In this document: positions 1 through 11,502 of the stretch, in pieces
How the letters are laid out: the number at the start of each line of letters is the position of its first letter
Numbering within the stretch: the stretch's first letter is position 1
DNA from: Pyropia yezoensis
Lineage: Eukaryota; Rhodophyta; Bangiophyceae; Bangiales; Bangiaceae
Direction: 5' to 3'
NCBI GenBank assembly: GCA_009829735.1
Contig: CM020618.1
Location: 18,337,346 to 18,401,345, forward strand
Length of the DNA stretch: 64,000 nucleotides
Translations under genes and position numbers: made by a program
Notes under the pieces: model-generated
Told to the model about the DNA's origin: nothing
Database searches by the model: none
The model's input: the letters and a program-made list of their open reading frames with translations, nothing else

Positions 1-38
1 TTCCACGTCGCTTTTCTCTTTTCGCTTCGGTGTATGTG

Positions 39-83
39 GCTGCAAGTCAGTAAGTGTGGGTTGCTTCGAGTAAGGTTGGCACG
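39..83 (+). repeat. Left terminal inverted repeat, 45 bp
   Basis: This is the inverted partner of 6233-6277, with three mismatches, all in the outer half. The inner 27 bases are identical. Confidence 0.75.
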
Positions 84-149
84 TTTTTTGTTAATGGGAC
101 AGGGTTACTCGATGTGTCCAGCCGTACCTGTACCTCTAACCGAGCACCC

Positions 150-620
150 GCCCTGGGCGGCAGAAATGGCGCCATTGGCACCAAAAAAGGCGCGCTGGGC
201 GCCAAAAAAGTGGCGCGCACCCGGACCGGCGCACGCCCCCGTCGTCGCCACCCCGCCCCCCGTCGTTGCCACCGCGTCGACCGCCGTCGGCAGCGCGACC
301 CGGTCGCCGCGCCGGCGCCTCGCGCTGTCGCCACCCCTTCCCGCGTCGTGGCCACCCTGCCCCCGGTCGTCGACACCCCGCCCCCCGTCGGCAGCGCGGC
401 CCCCGTCCTGGGCACTCCGCCCCCCGTCGCCGCGTCGTCGCCGCCCATCGTCTGCACGCCGTCTCCCGTCGCCGCGCCGGCGCCCCCCGTCGCCGCGTCG
501 TCGCCGCCCATCGTCGGCACGCCGTCTCCCGTCGCCGCGCCGGCGCCCCCCGTCCTCGCCACCTCGCCCCCCGTCGTGGACACCACCCCCCCCCCCTTTG
601 GGTCATCGTTCCTGCCGACG
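150..620. repeat. CG-rich minisatellite with a 63-bp duplication
   Basis: The stretch is built of short units such as CCCCGTCGTCG and CCCGTCGCCGCG. An almost exact 63-bp unit starts at 425 and repeats at 488. Several frames stay open through it because the repeat lacks stop triplets, so the long ORFs here are not evidence for genes. Confidence 0.7.
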
Positions 621-862
621 TCAGTTGCTATCGAGTTGGAGATGGCAACTACGGCGGCCGGAGGGGTGGGAGCTGGAGATGCGCCCCCATTCCCGGCTTC
701 CGGAGCCTCCGACGCCGGTGGGCCGCGTTGGGTGCAGGAGAGGAAACCTCTCTTCACCTGCCCGTGCTGGAAGTCGGTCCCAGACGGGCCAAGCGAACGC
801 TGACGGCGGAGAAGGTGGTTGAGTGCCTCGTGGTGCCATCCTACCCGCAGACGTCGAGCTCA

Positions 863-3800
863 ATGACGAGCGGGGTCCTGACCTTGGTGCCAGTCGCATC
901 GGTTGAGACGGGCCTGAGCCCTAAGAGCTTCGTGGCGTACAAGTCACCGGGGGGGGAGAGCCGCAAGCTGTCGGATCAGCTCTCGCTCAGCTTCGGCTTC
1001 TGCACGTACAGCTGGACCGAGTACCCGTGCTCTGGCGTGGACGCCTGCACCAACGTTCCTCGCGCTATTTTGGACATCTCTCACACGGCGCTTGAAGCGG
1101 GGGACGCGGACCAAAACGCCGTCTATGAGAAGGTCTTCGCGGAAGCCAGCTCCGAGACCGCCTCGGCCGACACGGAGCAGCAGGCGCTGGGAAAGGAATG
1201 GGACAAGTACACCTCTGTCGTGGCGCCGTTCCAGCACAAGCAGTGCCCCAACGTCCTCTGCGCGCGCTTGGGGACCCCACCGAACGGCAAGGTCGTGACG
1301 ATCCTGTCGTCGGGCAGAAAGTTTCTGGGGTGCGCCGGCTACTCAAGCGTCAACCGGATGAACCACAAGAACGCTTCCATTGCCAACATCCAAAATATGA
1401 GCAACATTGAGAGCTGGATGAGCGATGAGAGGTACCTTTCTATGTGCGTGGGGGATGCGGCTCGCTTTGAGAATGATTCGTGAGCGAGACGGGCTGTGTT
1501 TTTTTACAACGCCCGGCGAGGGAGGTTTGGCGCACCTTTTCACAGCCCACCCCCATTGCACTGATTCTGCTTGAGCCACGCCAAGCCCCTACCGATGGCG
1601 GTGCTCCCCCGCTTGCCTCTGATCAATGGCCGACACGATTACTCGGCGGTCGACCCCCCGAGGTCGCGTGCCTTGCGGCAGTCCCGCCCCTCAACCATCT
1701 CGCCCCGCGGACGTCGCCGTGACATGGACCCCGCCCCCCTCCTCGCGACTGTCGCCGGCGGTGCTGCATTCCCGACGTATCTCTCCCAGTGGCATATGGC
1801 GAGGAGTCGTGCACACGCCCGGCCGCGGAGTACGGTGGCCCTATCTGCCCGCCAACTCTTTCACGATGGGCATTGTAGACGCACCCACCTCCATGCAACG
1901 GACGACCCCCCCGTCGCTCCTTGGGCGTCCATTCGACCGAGGAGACAGAGGAGCGGTCCCCAATGATGGGCGCCGGCCTCCCCCCCCTCCGCCGTGGTCG
2001 TGCGCGGAGTACTGATATCCTGTACCAATCGTTGCTTTTGACGTACTTTTCTCCTCCCTGGCTGCTCTTCTGTTTTTTTTATCTTCCGCAGAAAGGTGAC
2101 GGATATCCCCGCAGGCGTCGGCACAAACCACCCATGCATGACTATTTGCCCGTCGGGATCGCGATCCGTGTGCAAGTCGCACGCTGGAAAGGCCCAAGCC
2201 CTCTCGCGCCACATCGCGTGCAGCAGCACCCTATACGTCGGGGTGCCGCTCACGGACAGCGGCGACCGGGACCTGCGGGGGAGCTTCCTCATCTTCTCAC
2301 TCGGCGCGCATACGCACCCCCCCCCCCCCATCATGTTCTCTACCCGTGGGCTTCTTGTGACAGCCGCGGAGGTCAAGGAGCACCACCACATCTCGCTCGC
2401 GGCGGAGGAGGAGGACGTGCGCGCAAAGCTGGCCGAGGAGTACGGTCGGGTTGTGGCGGCCGTGCCGCAAACGGCGCTGCGGTATGCTCGCCGGCAGGCC
2501 GCGGCAGAGAGAAATCCGTGGGGGCAGGGCCGCGACGCGGCCCTACGGATGGTCGCTCGAGCGGTCGTGGCGGGGGACGCGTACTTCCGTGCCCCTTTTG
2601 TCTCTGACGCGACCGCGTACATTTTCCCGGCCTTTTCTGAGAGTAACGTGCGCCAGGTGGCGAACGGGGTGCTCGCGATCGAGACGGACGAGTACTACAA
2701 GGCGGTGGAGTCGGTCGGGCTGTCGCAGGACGGCGATTTTTTTGTGCTCGCCATCTCCACGACGATCAACAACGAGGGCGTCACTCTGGCGCGCTTCTTT
2801 ATCCAGCGGGCGACGCGGCTGGTGGCGCGCACCTGCTACCGCCTTTTTTTTCAGGAGCGATTGAGGGTTAACCCCGACTGGGCGCCCTGGCACGTGCTGG
2901 TGCTGCGGCAGTTGTCGGTGGTGGACCCCGCGCTCGACGGCGCCCCATCCGCCGAGGTGCTCCGGCGGGCAACCGAAAACACCCGGCGGATGAAGCGCGG
3001 CGTGCTGGTGGGCGTCACACTGGACTTTTCCGCGTCGCTTGCGAGGGGGCTGTGCGACGCGCTCATTGACGTCGGCTTTGACGACTTTGACGTCGACGAG
3101 CACGCCCGCAGCATCCTCTTTGGCTGCAAGGCCCGCGCTAACCCCGTGTGCGACCGGGCGCCGCTGACCGTGCGCGCGACGCTGCGGAGGCTAATTGAGT
3201 GTTACAACTTGGAGGAGGCGGAGCGGCTGCGCGCGTTGGTCATCCAGCAGGAGCCGACGCGCGACTCTGCCGGGGTGCTGGGGAACCAGCGCCTGCTTCC
3301 TGCGTTCTGTCCCGCCTTCTCTAAGGCCGACCACCTGCAGCGAGAGGTGGCCTCGTCGACAACCAACGCTGAGGAGTCCCAGCAGGAGCGCGTTTATAAG
3401 CTCTGTGGGCGTCGACAGCCGCTGATGGTGGCTATGACTGGCAGCAAGTTTGTTGACCAGCGGGATGCTGAGGAGCTGGAGAACGGCCGTGCCGCAGGCG
3501 CGTACACCTCGATGGAGCGTGCGGAGCACTCCCAGCGACGCCGGGAAAAGCGGCGCCGAGCAAACCGACGGCGAGACGGCGGCAGATCAGGGGGAGACGA
3601 GGGCACTGGAGAAAGGGGGGCTGAGCGCGCTGGTGAGGAGGAGCTCGTTGGACTGGAAGAGGTGGGTGGGGGGGAGGGAGGTAGGGGAGAGGATGGGGGG
3701 GACGCGGGGAGGGGCGACGAGGGGGAGAGGGAGGAGGAATGGGCGGGAGAGGGCGGCGTGAGAGCACCGCTGGGAGACGGCGGGAGCGCCACTCGACCAC

Positions 3801-4159
3801 CCTTGCCAGCTGCCGCGGGCCAGCAGCCGAAGAAGCGGCGCCGGGCCGCTGTACGGGGGCCGCGCGGCACGGCGGCGGAACTCCGCATTGCCGAGCTGGA
3901 GAAGCAACTGCTGAAGCAGCGGAACAAGACGCTGGAGGCAGAGAACGCGGCGCTGAGGAGCCGTGCAGTCCTGGAAAGCGGCGGGGCTGGACGCGCGGCG
4001 CCAGTTGGCACTATGCCGGCAGCGGCAGTTGCCGCTGTGCCGACAGCGGCTGCTGCCGCTGTGCCGGCAGCCACGCAAAGAGACGCGGCACCGCCGGCCT
4101 GGTTCGTCAACCTCATGATGGCGGCGAGTCAGGGGCCTGCGTCATCGCCCCGGCAATGA
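863..4159 (+). CDS. Transposase-like protein, two exons (863-1479 joined to 2092-4159)
   Basis: The first open frame ends in TGA at 1481-1483, but a consensus donor (GTGAGC at 1480) lies just before it. A long pyrimidine tract ending in CAG at 2089-2091 restores the same frame, giving a protein of about 894 residues. Exon 1 has a Cys/His-containing segment (CPNVLC, then KFLGC and a following His). Near residue 281 is a HxH motif followed by four prolines. The central part has VTLARFF (about 436) and VTLDFSAS (about 514). A basic stretch (about 690), a Gly/Glu-rich linker and a leucine-rich coiled coil (about 800-840) follow. This order recalls fungal MULE-like proteins with a zinc-binding domain ending in HxHPxPP; that family link is my inference from pattern memory. 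Start: the ATG at 863 is the first after the minisatellite, and an upstream start is possible. Confidence 0.6.
1480..2091 (+). other. Predicted intron, 612 bp
   Basis: The donor is GTGAGC at 1480-1485. The acceptor is CAG ending at 2091, preceded by about 40 bases dominated by C and T, including a T8 run. Removing it joins codon 206 in frame, with no stop between 863 and 4157. The reading frame inside has stops. Confidence 0.7.
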
Positions 4160-4700
4160 CTGCAGTACCGGCCGTGGAAACAATGACGGTGGCGGCCAGT
4201 AGGTTGGCCGTTCAATACTACTGCGTGCTTTTCCCTTGGCTTCTCGGTTACACCCCAGGGCCCCAACCCCCCCTCCCCCCCGCTCGTCGACGGGGCGGGG
4301 GGATGATGGCCGTGATGCCTCCCCAGTGCACCTGCGCCTCCCCAGTGCACCCGCGTCAGACCACAACACGCACACCCCGCTCGCTGCAGCACAAGCACCC
4401 CACCTTCGCTGCCAGCCATTGCCCGTGACACCCTCCCCCCCCCCCCCTCCCCCCCCCCCATCCTCCCCCCCCCGCGCTTGCCCTCCCCCCCCTCCCCCTG
4501 GCCCCCCCCCCCCTCCCCCCCCCCCCCCCCCCTCCCCCCCTTCCACCCTTTCCCCCCCTCCTCTTGCCGCCGCTGCCGCCATGCACACCCACAGCATGGT
4601 CGCAAATGGAGCACCTCAGCAACCGAGGCAGCTTTGCGCCGCTCTTCCCCACCGCGCCGCAGAAAGGCGGCCGCCGGAAAGAGGGCGCCCGTTGCTTTGA
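4160..4700. repeat. 3' flank with long poly-C tracts
   Basis: Positions 4431-4560 consist almost entirely of C runs of 5-17 bases broken by T. No gene is visible. The long proline or glycine ORFs through it are composition artefacts. Confidence 0.65.
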
Positions 4701-6120
4701 AGGAGTGGTCCCCGGCGGAGGGTGGCCGCCGCACGTGCGGGGTGGCCGACGCAGTGGGGTGACAGCCGTCGTAGGGGAGCGGCCGTCGCTAAGTGGGTTG
4801 GAGGGTGGCCGCGGCCAACAGGGGCTGCGCGTCGCCGCCGCGAGAAAGGCTCGACTGCCCAGCGGCGCCGGTGACGGCCGAAGGAAAGGGACGACAGCCG
4901 CGGGGGGGTGGACGCCGCCAGGGGGGCCTGGCCACCGCAGAGGTGTGGCCACAAAGGGGGGGTCACGGCGGAAGAGGGGTCGCCGCAGGGGCGGGGTGGC
5001 CTCGGTATGAAAAATGGGACCGTTGCAGGGGGGAGGTGGCCATACTTGAGCGATGACAACCTCAGGTGGGGGGGGGGGGGCATGCCGCGGGTGTCAAGTC
5101 CAACTTGCTGAGGGCCAGGAGCGGGGAAGGTGCCGGCGGAGAAGCGTTGCACTGGGGAGTCGGCCGCAGATGAGGGGTAGCCGCCACAGGGGGGCGGGGG
5201 CCCCCACATGGGCGACGTGGAATCAGGGCCGGAGGGGGCCGCAGTGGTGGGGTGGCCGCTACAGGGGGGCGAAGGCCACCCCAGGGGCGACGTGGCCGCA
5301 GGATTGCAGGTAGCCGGAAAGAGGGGTGACCACCCCACGGGAAAAATCGCCACGCGCGAGGGGCGGCCGCCGGACGGGGTATCGTCCCTGCGTGATGGAC
5401 GCCGCGGCAGGGAGGGGGTCGCCGCAGGGGAGGAGTGTCCGCCGCAGCAGGCAGGGGCCGCCACTGAAGAGTGGCTGCCCAGCGGGGGCAGGCTCCCACA
5501 GGTGAATAATGCTCGGCGCTCGGGGGCGGCCGCCGCTCCAAGGTGGTCGCCGGCAGGGGGGTGCCGTGTCCGAGTGCTGGGGGGGGGCGGCTGCCGCGGC
5601 AGGACAGGGGGGGATAACCGCCGGCAGGGGGGTGGCGCTTGGAGGTTGCCGCCGCTGCAGGGTGGTCGCCGGCAGGGGGGGGGCGCGTCCGAGGGGGGGT
5701 GGGTGGCTGCCGCCGCAGGAGGGGGGCGGGGGTGGCCGCCGCCGCAGGACAGGGGGGGGTGACCGCCGGCAGGGGGGTGGCGCTTGGGGGTTGCCGCCGG
5801 AGGGGGGGTGGGTGGCTGCCGCCGCAGGAGGGGGGCGGGGGTGGCCGCCGCCGCAGGACAGGGGGGGGTGACCGCCGGCAGGGGGGTGGCGCTTGGGGGT
5901 TTCCGCCGCTGCAGGGTGGTCGCCGGCCGGGGGGTGCCGTGTCCGACGGGGGGGGGGGGGTAGCCGCCTACGCAGGACAGGGGGGGACGCCGCTGGAGGG
6001 CGGTCGCGGGCAGGGGGGTGTCGCGCCCAATGGAGGGGGGCTGGCTGCCGCCGCAGAAGGGGGGGGGTGGTGGTCGCAGGACACGGGGGGATGACCGTCG
6101 GTCGGCGGGGGGGTTCGTTC
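4700..6120. repeat. G-rich minisatellite region with a 109-bp unit
   Basis: Degenerate units of the type GGTGGCCGCCGCAGGGGGG run through the region. A clear 109-bp unit starts at 5702 and is repeated at 5811 with few changes. A minus-strand frame stays open for 537 codons (6229-4616), but it encodes only Pro/Arg/Thr-rich repeats, and the other frames are open too. I read it as non-coding filler of the TIR element. Confidence 0.6.
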
Positions 6121-6232
6121 CCCCTTGTCCCACAGGCGCAGGGGAGGGACGGGTGCGGCGGACACGTGGGCGGCCGACGCGCTCGAGGTTTAGGTACGGC
6201 TGAGCAAGTTTCCCGGCTCCGATCGTCACAGT

Positions 6233-6277
6233 CGTGCCAACCTTACTCGAAGCAACCCATACTTACTTCCTTGCAGC
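6233..6277 (-). repeat. Right terminal inverted repeat, 45 bp
   Basis: This is the inverted partner of 39-83. The sequence outside it (6278 onward) shows only weak similarity to the sequence outside the left repeat, so the repeat appears to end here. Confidence 0.75.
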
Positions 6278-7427
6278 GCTCACCCCTTCGCTTAGCACAC
6301 CATTCGCTCACACACACTCCCTCCCAGCCAGTCAGTGGCACGCGCGCTCCCGTCCTCTTTTTTTCCGACAAAGCCAAGGGGACATCCCCCCCCCCCCCCC
6401 CCTCCGACACGGAGATGCACTGGTAGCTACCTCTCAGCCCCCATGCTGGCAGCAGGGTGCCGCAGGTCGGGCGCCCCCCCACTACTACCGTCCCCGCCAC
6501 AGATCGCCGCATCAGCACCGCTACCGTCCCCCGCCTCCGCCCCCCCTCCCCCTCGACAGCTGAAATCGTTGGAGTTCCCGCGCCCCGTCCCCCCCCCCAG
6601 CCCCACAGCTTCAATCACGACGAGATCCCGCTGCCGCCCTTTCTATCGCCGGAGCCGCCATCATTATCGCACGGGCTAACGATGCCTGCTGGGCGTGGGC
6701 GGCCCGTGGACGCGTGGGCGACGCGCCCGTGGCTGTTTCCATCAGCGGCGGCTGGGCCGTCGCAGCCGCGGCAGCCACCTCGGGTGCCGCTGTTGCGGGA
6801 GAGGTCGCCTCCAGCGCAGCCGCCGCCGTCACGGGAGCCACCGACTTTCCTCCTAGACGCGTCCCACTGCTCTGCTACCACAAGCGCGACATGGGGCTCT
6901 CTCGTCGCAAGGAGAGGAGCGTTGGGATCCCCCGCCCTATCGATTGGCACAACTCGCGCATGCTATTAATTCTTAGTAGCCCCTCCAGTGACTATCATGA
7001 TATTGTCAATGCCATGCGACTCAGAGGCAGATGGCCGTATTCCGCGAAGCTGCAACAAGAGGAAAGGTACGAAGCGCAATACGTCCGCCATACCATCATT
7101 GCATTGCTATTTTGTTTTGAAGAGCGGTCTTCGACGGCACCGTCCCGAGACACACCAAGGAGTACTGTGAAAAAGCTTCAGCTCGATACGATCATTATCG
7201 ACGAGTTCATGCCGCTTTTCTGACCGGCCTAGCTATATGGACTCCACCTTTAGCTATATGGAATCATCGTTAGGGCTCGCTACGCGTGGCGGACTTTCGG
7301 CGTACACTTGCGCCCGGGTGGTGGCCACTTCCTAACCCGTCTTGCCAGTTCCTTCACGAGGCTGCAAGACGGAGCCGTGGCGGAAAATGTGGCTGGGACG
7401 GCAGTCTGGCCAACAAACCATACTGTA
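6278..7427. other. Spacer without a convincing gene
   Basis: The segment between the TIR element and piggyBac copy 1 is GC-rich to about 6930 and then drops in GC content to about 7270. A 12-base direct repeat, TAGCTATATGGA, occurs at about 7230 and 7250. An open frame at 6714-7223 encodes an Ala-rich start and an unrelated tail, and I do not support it as a gene. Confidence 0.4.
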
Positions 7428-7452
7428 CTAAAGTCTATTCTACTGCACTTGA

Positions 7453-7488
7453 GCCTCAAATGAGGCGGCCTCGAGCCTCAAATGAGGC
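7453..7488. repeat. Two subterminal palindromes, left end of piggyBac copy 1
   Basis: The palindrome-like 14-mer GCCTCAAATGAGGC occurs at 7453-7466 and 7475-7488, starts 22 bp apart, beginning 21 bp from the element tip. This is likely the transposase binding region. Confidence 0.7.
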
Positions 7489-8514
7489 TCCACCCGGATC
7501 ACCGGAAATCGCCGATTTTGACATGTCTGACAAAGAAAAGGCTGTCGGTACCCTCTCCAGAAGCCTTCCGCTCTGCCCGCAGCCCCCCCTGGCCACGTCC
7601 CCCCGCTTCTCTCCCGCTCTGCACACTCCCCACTCCGTCCCCTTCCCTTTGTGCGGCGGGGGCGGGCCGCGGCGGCGGCGGCGGCGGCGGAGGCGGCCGC
7701 GGAGGCGGTGGCAAAAACGATGCCGGCCGGCCCCCGCGGCCGTGAGCGGACTGTGATGGCGCGAGCGCGCCGCTGCGTGCCATTGTCCCAACGGCCACAC
7801 TCTTGCATCCGCCCACGGGCTCCATCCCCCCCACCTCCCGTCCCTAAACACTCTCACCCCGTCTCCCGTTTCTGTGAGATAGTTTCCGGCACTGGTCCTC
7901 ATTTACTGTTGCAGGCCACCGCTGCCGTCTGTGCGGCCGTGGCAGCGGCCATAGCCTCCTCTACTGCTGCCGTACCCACTACTGCTGCAGCTTCGACAGA
8001 GGTCGGGTGTGGGGGCTGAGAAATGCTGCTCGGCAGTGGCGGCAGAGAGAGCAATGGCAGCGGGGGTGGCTGACGCGCATCATGACATAGAAGTGGGATC
8101 TCCGTCGTCTGCAGGTCAACCGCGTCGGCCATGTACACAGCAGCCATGGATAGAGACGCGCTTCTGGCTCTGCTGCGCGGCGGCTACCGGCAGGCCCGGC
8201 TGTGCGCCAGCCGCAGGGCTTGTTCTCTCCTCCGCAGATTTTTTCCACTGCCGCATAGAGCCACCTACGGGCGGTGGCTGCGGTGGTGGCGATGGGGACG
8301 TCGCCGGCGGCAGCAGTGGTGCGGCTGCGGGAGCGGTGTCTATTCCAGCAGCAGCGGAGAAGGCCGCGGCGGAGTCGTCGAGGACGTCACTGTGACTCGG
8401 GACCTCGTCCGAGAACAAGATAGCAGTCCAATTTTAATGTAATTCAAAAATTCCATAGGTTGTGTCTCTGACACGTGTGCATACAAATCACGACTACCAC
8501 GTACGGTTCTAATT

Positions 8515-10965
8515 CTAGTTCTCCACCTCATGCACTTCTCGCAGATGCACGTCGAGACAATGGCGCCCCGTCTTGGGGGAGCACAAAAACACCTCCTGCT
8601 CATACGTACCCCGACAGCCCGAACATACGAGACAAGGCTTGAACCGCTTGCATACGCGACAACCACGCTGGGCGCGTTGATCTCCATCCGCAGCAGACGG
8701 GCCTCGGCGCTTGAGAGTCGGCTCCAGGTGGATGCCGAGACCGTAGCGAGCGGACACGGCCATGTCGCCGGACGCGGTGCTAGCAGAGCCAGTCGTCGAC
8801 CGTCGCGCCCTGATGCCGACGGCGTCAAAAGTATTGCCGATCAGCTGGGCCGCCAAGTCCTCATAAAACTGTTTTTGTGTGAGCGAGGCCGTCGCGCCCC
8901 GCGCACCCGTGTAGAGCATCCATGCATCCACCGCACACATTCCCAGGAGCGACATGCCCACGCGCTTCGACCAATCATGTGTCACCAGCTTGTGCTCCAG
9001 CCTAAGGTCATCCTGGCGGCAGCGATTGTGCCTGTCGATCGCAGCACAGCACTCGTAGTACTCCTGAGCAACACGAGGAAGCTTGACCGTCAAAAGTACC
9101 CTTTTGGCTTCCCCGTCTATCTGCCGCCACCGGATGCGCTCGTACGGCTCGCCTGGCAGCGTCGTTGACGAGGATGAGATGAAGTACCTGCGCTCGCGGT
9201 CCACCCAGACGACCGCCATGAGGTCGACCACGCCGTCTGCCGTAGTGTGCGTGTACGATGCGTTGTCCCCTCGAGCGTCCAGCTCCATGGTGGACAGCGC
9301 TTGCATTGTAAAGCCCCGCGTCGCCGTTTTGAGGACGCCCGAAAAGCGCAAGCCCATTTTTCGCAGCTCGATGGCGGCGGGCACGCTAGCAAAGTAGGAG
9401 TCCGCGCAGACAACGCGCTGCGTGCCCGCCCAGGGAGCTGAAAGCTTCCTGAGGACTGCTGCCCCGTGCGGCACGTTGTCGTCATTCGTCATGCCCGCGG
9501 CTTTCTGGTGCTCGGCTGACGTCACGACGCTGAGCTGCAGCATGATGCCGCTTCTCCCACAGGCTGCGTTCTGCACCTCGCAGCCATTTTCTGGCTTGCG
9601 CTGTATGGCAACGTACATGGGCAGCCCACGCTGGATCCAGCTCCCGCCAAGCCCGTACCACTTGCACATCGACTCGTCAACACAAATGTACTCACTTGGA
9701 GACACGTGGGCACTTCGATGATCGTTGATGGAATCGACAAAGTCCGAAATTAATTCCCATCGGTGTTGCTCCGAGTTGACATCACCGCTGCTTTTCTGCT
9801 CACTAAACGTCACGCAGGACCACAGGGCATCAAAGCGCGTACGGGGGAGGCCGGTGCGCTCCCCAAAGCCAGGTGCCACGAGGCACGAGTTACGCGCCTT
9901 GGTTGCCCACAGGTCCGCCCGCGCACTAAACTCCTACCGAGTAGCCAGGATGATCACACCGAAAAACATGAGCAGCTCCCCCCTGGTAGTCGGCCGCGAG
10001 CCTTGCGCCTCCAACTTGGACAAGGTCAGGCGGGCCATGCGCGTGAGCTGTGGCATGGGGAACATGGCCAGGAAGTAGTCGTAGGCAGAGCGCGTCCTTC
10101 CGTCACCCACCGAGTCACCGTCCTCGATGATGACCTCGCCAGACAAGGTCCGCATCGACCAAGTGCGACGCGCCACGGGACCACCGATGGGTTCCAACAC
10201 CGACCCCGCAGTCCAGGTCACCCCATGAACAGTTGCCGTGGCAGGGGCGGCCGCCGGCGCCGCTAACACCGCCGGGGACGCACTCGACGGAGCCACAGAG
10301 GGAGAGGGGGGGGGGGGGTGAGGGCCCGTGGTGCTTGAGGGCGGGAGAGGGGGGAGGTCGGTGGCCTCACTCGGCAGAGAGAGGCTCGACTGAGACTGCT
10401 GCGCCGCGCGTGCGCCTCCCCTCACGACGGAGGGACTTGGACCATGGATGGGCGCGGGGGGGGGACCAGCCTTGACGGTCCCCAAAGCCAGCGTCTTGAC
10501 CACAGTGCTTGTCTTCACCGTCCACAGCACCCGTAGATTTGTTTTGCGGCGACCCTCCTTGTGGAAGCCCGCCACGACCTCCTGCACGCGCCCGCCCAGC
10601 AGCTTCTCGGATGCCAAGGACCCAAACAGGCGCGAACACTCGGCAAAGCTGGTCACGTTGGTAGCCTTGTTGTGCACTTCCGCGCCCACATCCAGGCGAG
10701 GGTCCTTGCCAGGACCCAGAGAACGTCGGCGACGACGGGGGGGGATTGCAGAGGGGGCAACGGTGGCACCGGGGGAGGGGGTAACCGGCCGGGCCAGCGC
10801 AGAGGGACCGGCAGAGTCAGCCATGGGGGGGCGGTAGGGGGTTGAAGAGAGGGCCACGGTGGCAGCGGGGGAGGGGTTAACCGGCCGGGCAAGCGCAGAG
10901 GGACCGGCAGAGTCAGCCATGGGGGCCAACGTGGTCGACCCGCCAGCGGTCGGCCGCTCGTCCAT
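8515..10965 (-). pseudogene. piggyBac transposase, one in-frame stop
   Basis: This is a DDE/DDD transposase for cut-and-paste transposition. The frame runs from ATG at 10965 to TAG at 8515-8517 (816 codons) and is interrupted only by TAG at 9934-9936 (codon 344), where copy 2 has Phe in an otherwise similar context. The visible family marks are CVDES with the first catalytic Asp at about residue 430, VVCADSYFAS with the second, and IDRHNRC with the third, followed by a C-terminal Cys/His cluster (CRVCKRF, CSGC, LREVHE). The N-terminal region is Pro/Ala-rich and carries a 96-bp tandem duplication (near 10801 and 10897) that repeats MADSAGPSALARPV. The single stop suggests a recently inactivated gene; readthrough cannot be excluded. 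Confidence 0.85.
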
Positions 10966-11448
10966 AGTAAAAAGAGATAGAGCTAAACAGGGGGGGGGGT
11001 GGGGGGGAACCCCACACGAAGGCAGGCACAAGACAAAAGAGAGACGGTGCAGGGACGGGTGCGTCGTCGGCCGGTGCGCGACAGTGCAGAGGTGGACGAC
11101 GGGAACCAGGCATGGAACGGGCGCATGCGCGGCCGCTGCTGGGACCTGCTTGCGGCTCGGGTCGCGGCGCGGCAGTCCAAACGAAGAGAAGCGCGCGCGC
11201 GCCATCAGCCGAGCCTCTACAGGTCGGGCACTTCGGTCTCTGAGCGCTCTGGGGCGCGGTTCGGGCGGTTGCTGCATCGCCAGGAACCGTTCCGTGGCGC
11301 GGAAGAAAAGGCGTTAACCGATGGCCGTCCATCGTCGTTGGACGCACTCCGTTTCCCCCAAGGACAAACAGACTGCGCTGAGTCCGTTCCTGGCGTCAGA
11401 ATCCTTGTCTGACGAGCGGAAGACCTTGAAAAAGGGCACCCAAAAACC

Positions 11449-11481
11449 GCCTCAAATGAGGCGAATCGCCTCAAATGAGGC
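11449..11481. repeat. Two subterminal palindromes, right end of piggyBac copy 1
   Basis: The same 14-mer GCCTCAAATGAGGC occurs at 11449-11462 and 11468-11481, starts 19 bp apart, ending 17 bp from the element tip. Confidence 0.7.
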
Positions 11482-11502
11482 GGTCAGTAGAATAGACACT
11501 AG

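Larger units (their letters stand above)
39..6277 (+). mobile_element. TIR-bounded DNA transposon carrying a spliced transposase-like gene
   Basis: Two 45-bp segments at 39-83 and 6233-6277 are inverted copies matching at 42 of 45 positions, with a shared core TTGCTTCGAGTAAGGTTGGC. Between them lie one convincing gene (863-4159, two exons) and GC-rich tandem repeats. The layout of terminal inverted repeats around a single transposase-like gene is that of a cut-and-paste element of about 6.2 kb. I found no matching target duplication just outside the repeats. The left repeat is close to the window edge, so a longer repeat or an outer boundary beyond position 1 cannot be excluded. The superfamily is not certain; the protein is compared to MULE-like proteins below. 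Confidence 0.6.
7432..11498 (-). mobile_element. piggyBac-family transposon, copy 1
   Basis: The ends carry GTCTATTCTACTG in inverted orientation (7433 onward and up to 11497), the same tip as in copy 2 at 39.6-43.6 kb. Just inside each tip sit two 14-bp palindromes. The element is 4067 bp and encodes one transposase on the minus strand. The flanking four bases are CTAA on the left (7428-7431) and CTAG on the right (11499-11502), so the target duplication looks like a CTAG with one later change. The first base of the left tip also differs from copy 2 (AG in place of TG), which suggests this copy is older. Confidence 0.8.

Noticed and set aside
4616..6229. 537-codon minus-strand frame
   Set aside because: It encodes only drifting Pro/Arg/Thr repeats over a G-rich minisatellite, and other frames are open as well.
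6714..7223. 169-codon plus-strand frame next to piggyBac copy 1
   Set aside because: It has an Ala-rich start with an unrelated, unbiased tail, no domain, and codon use unlike the supported genes.
8515..10965. Two separate genes instead of one interrupted piggyBac transposase
   Set aside because: The frame continues unchanged through the TAG at 9934, and the combined order of motifs equals that of the intact copy at 40570-42852.
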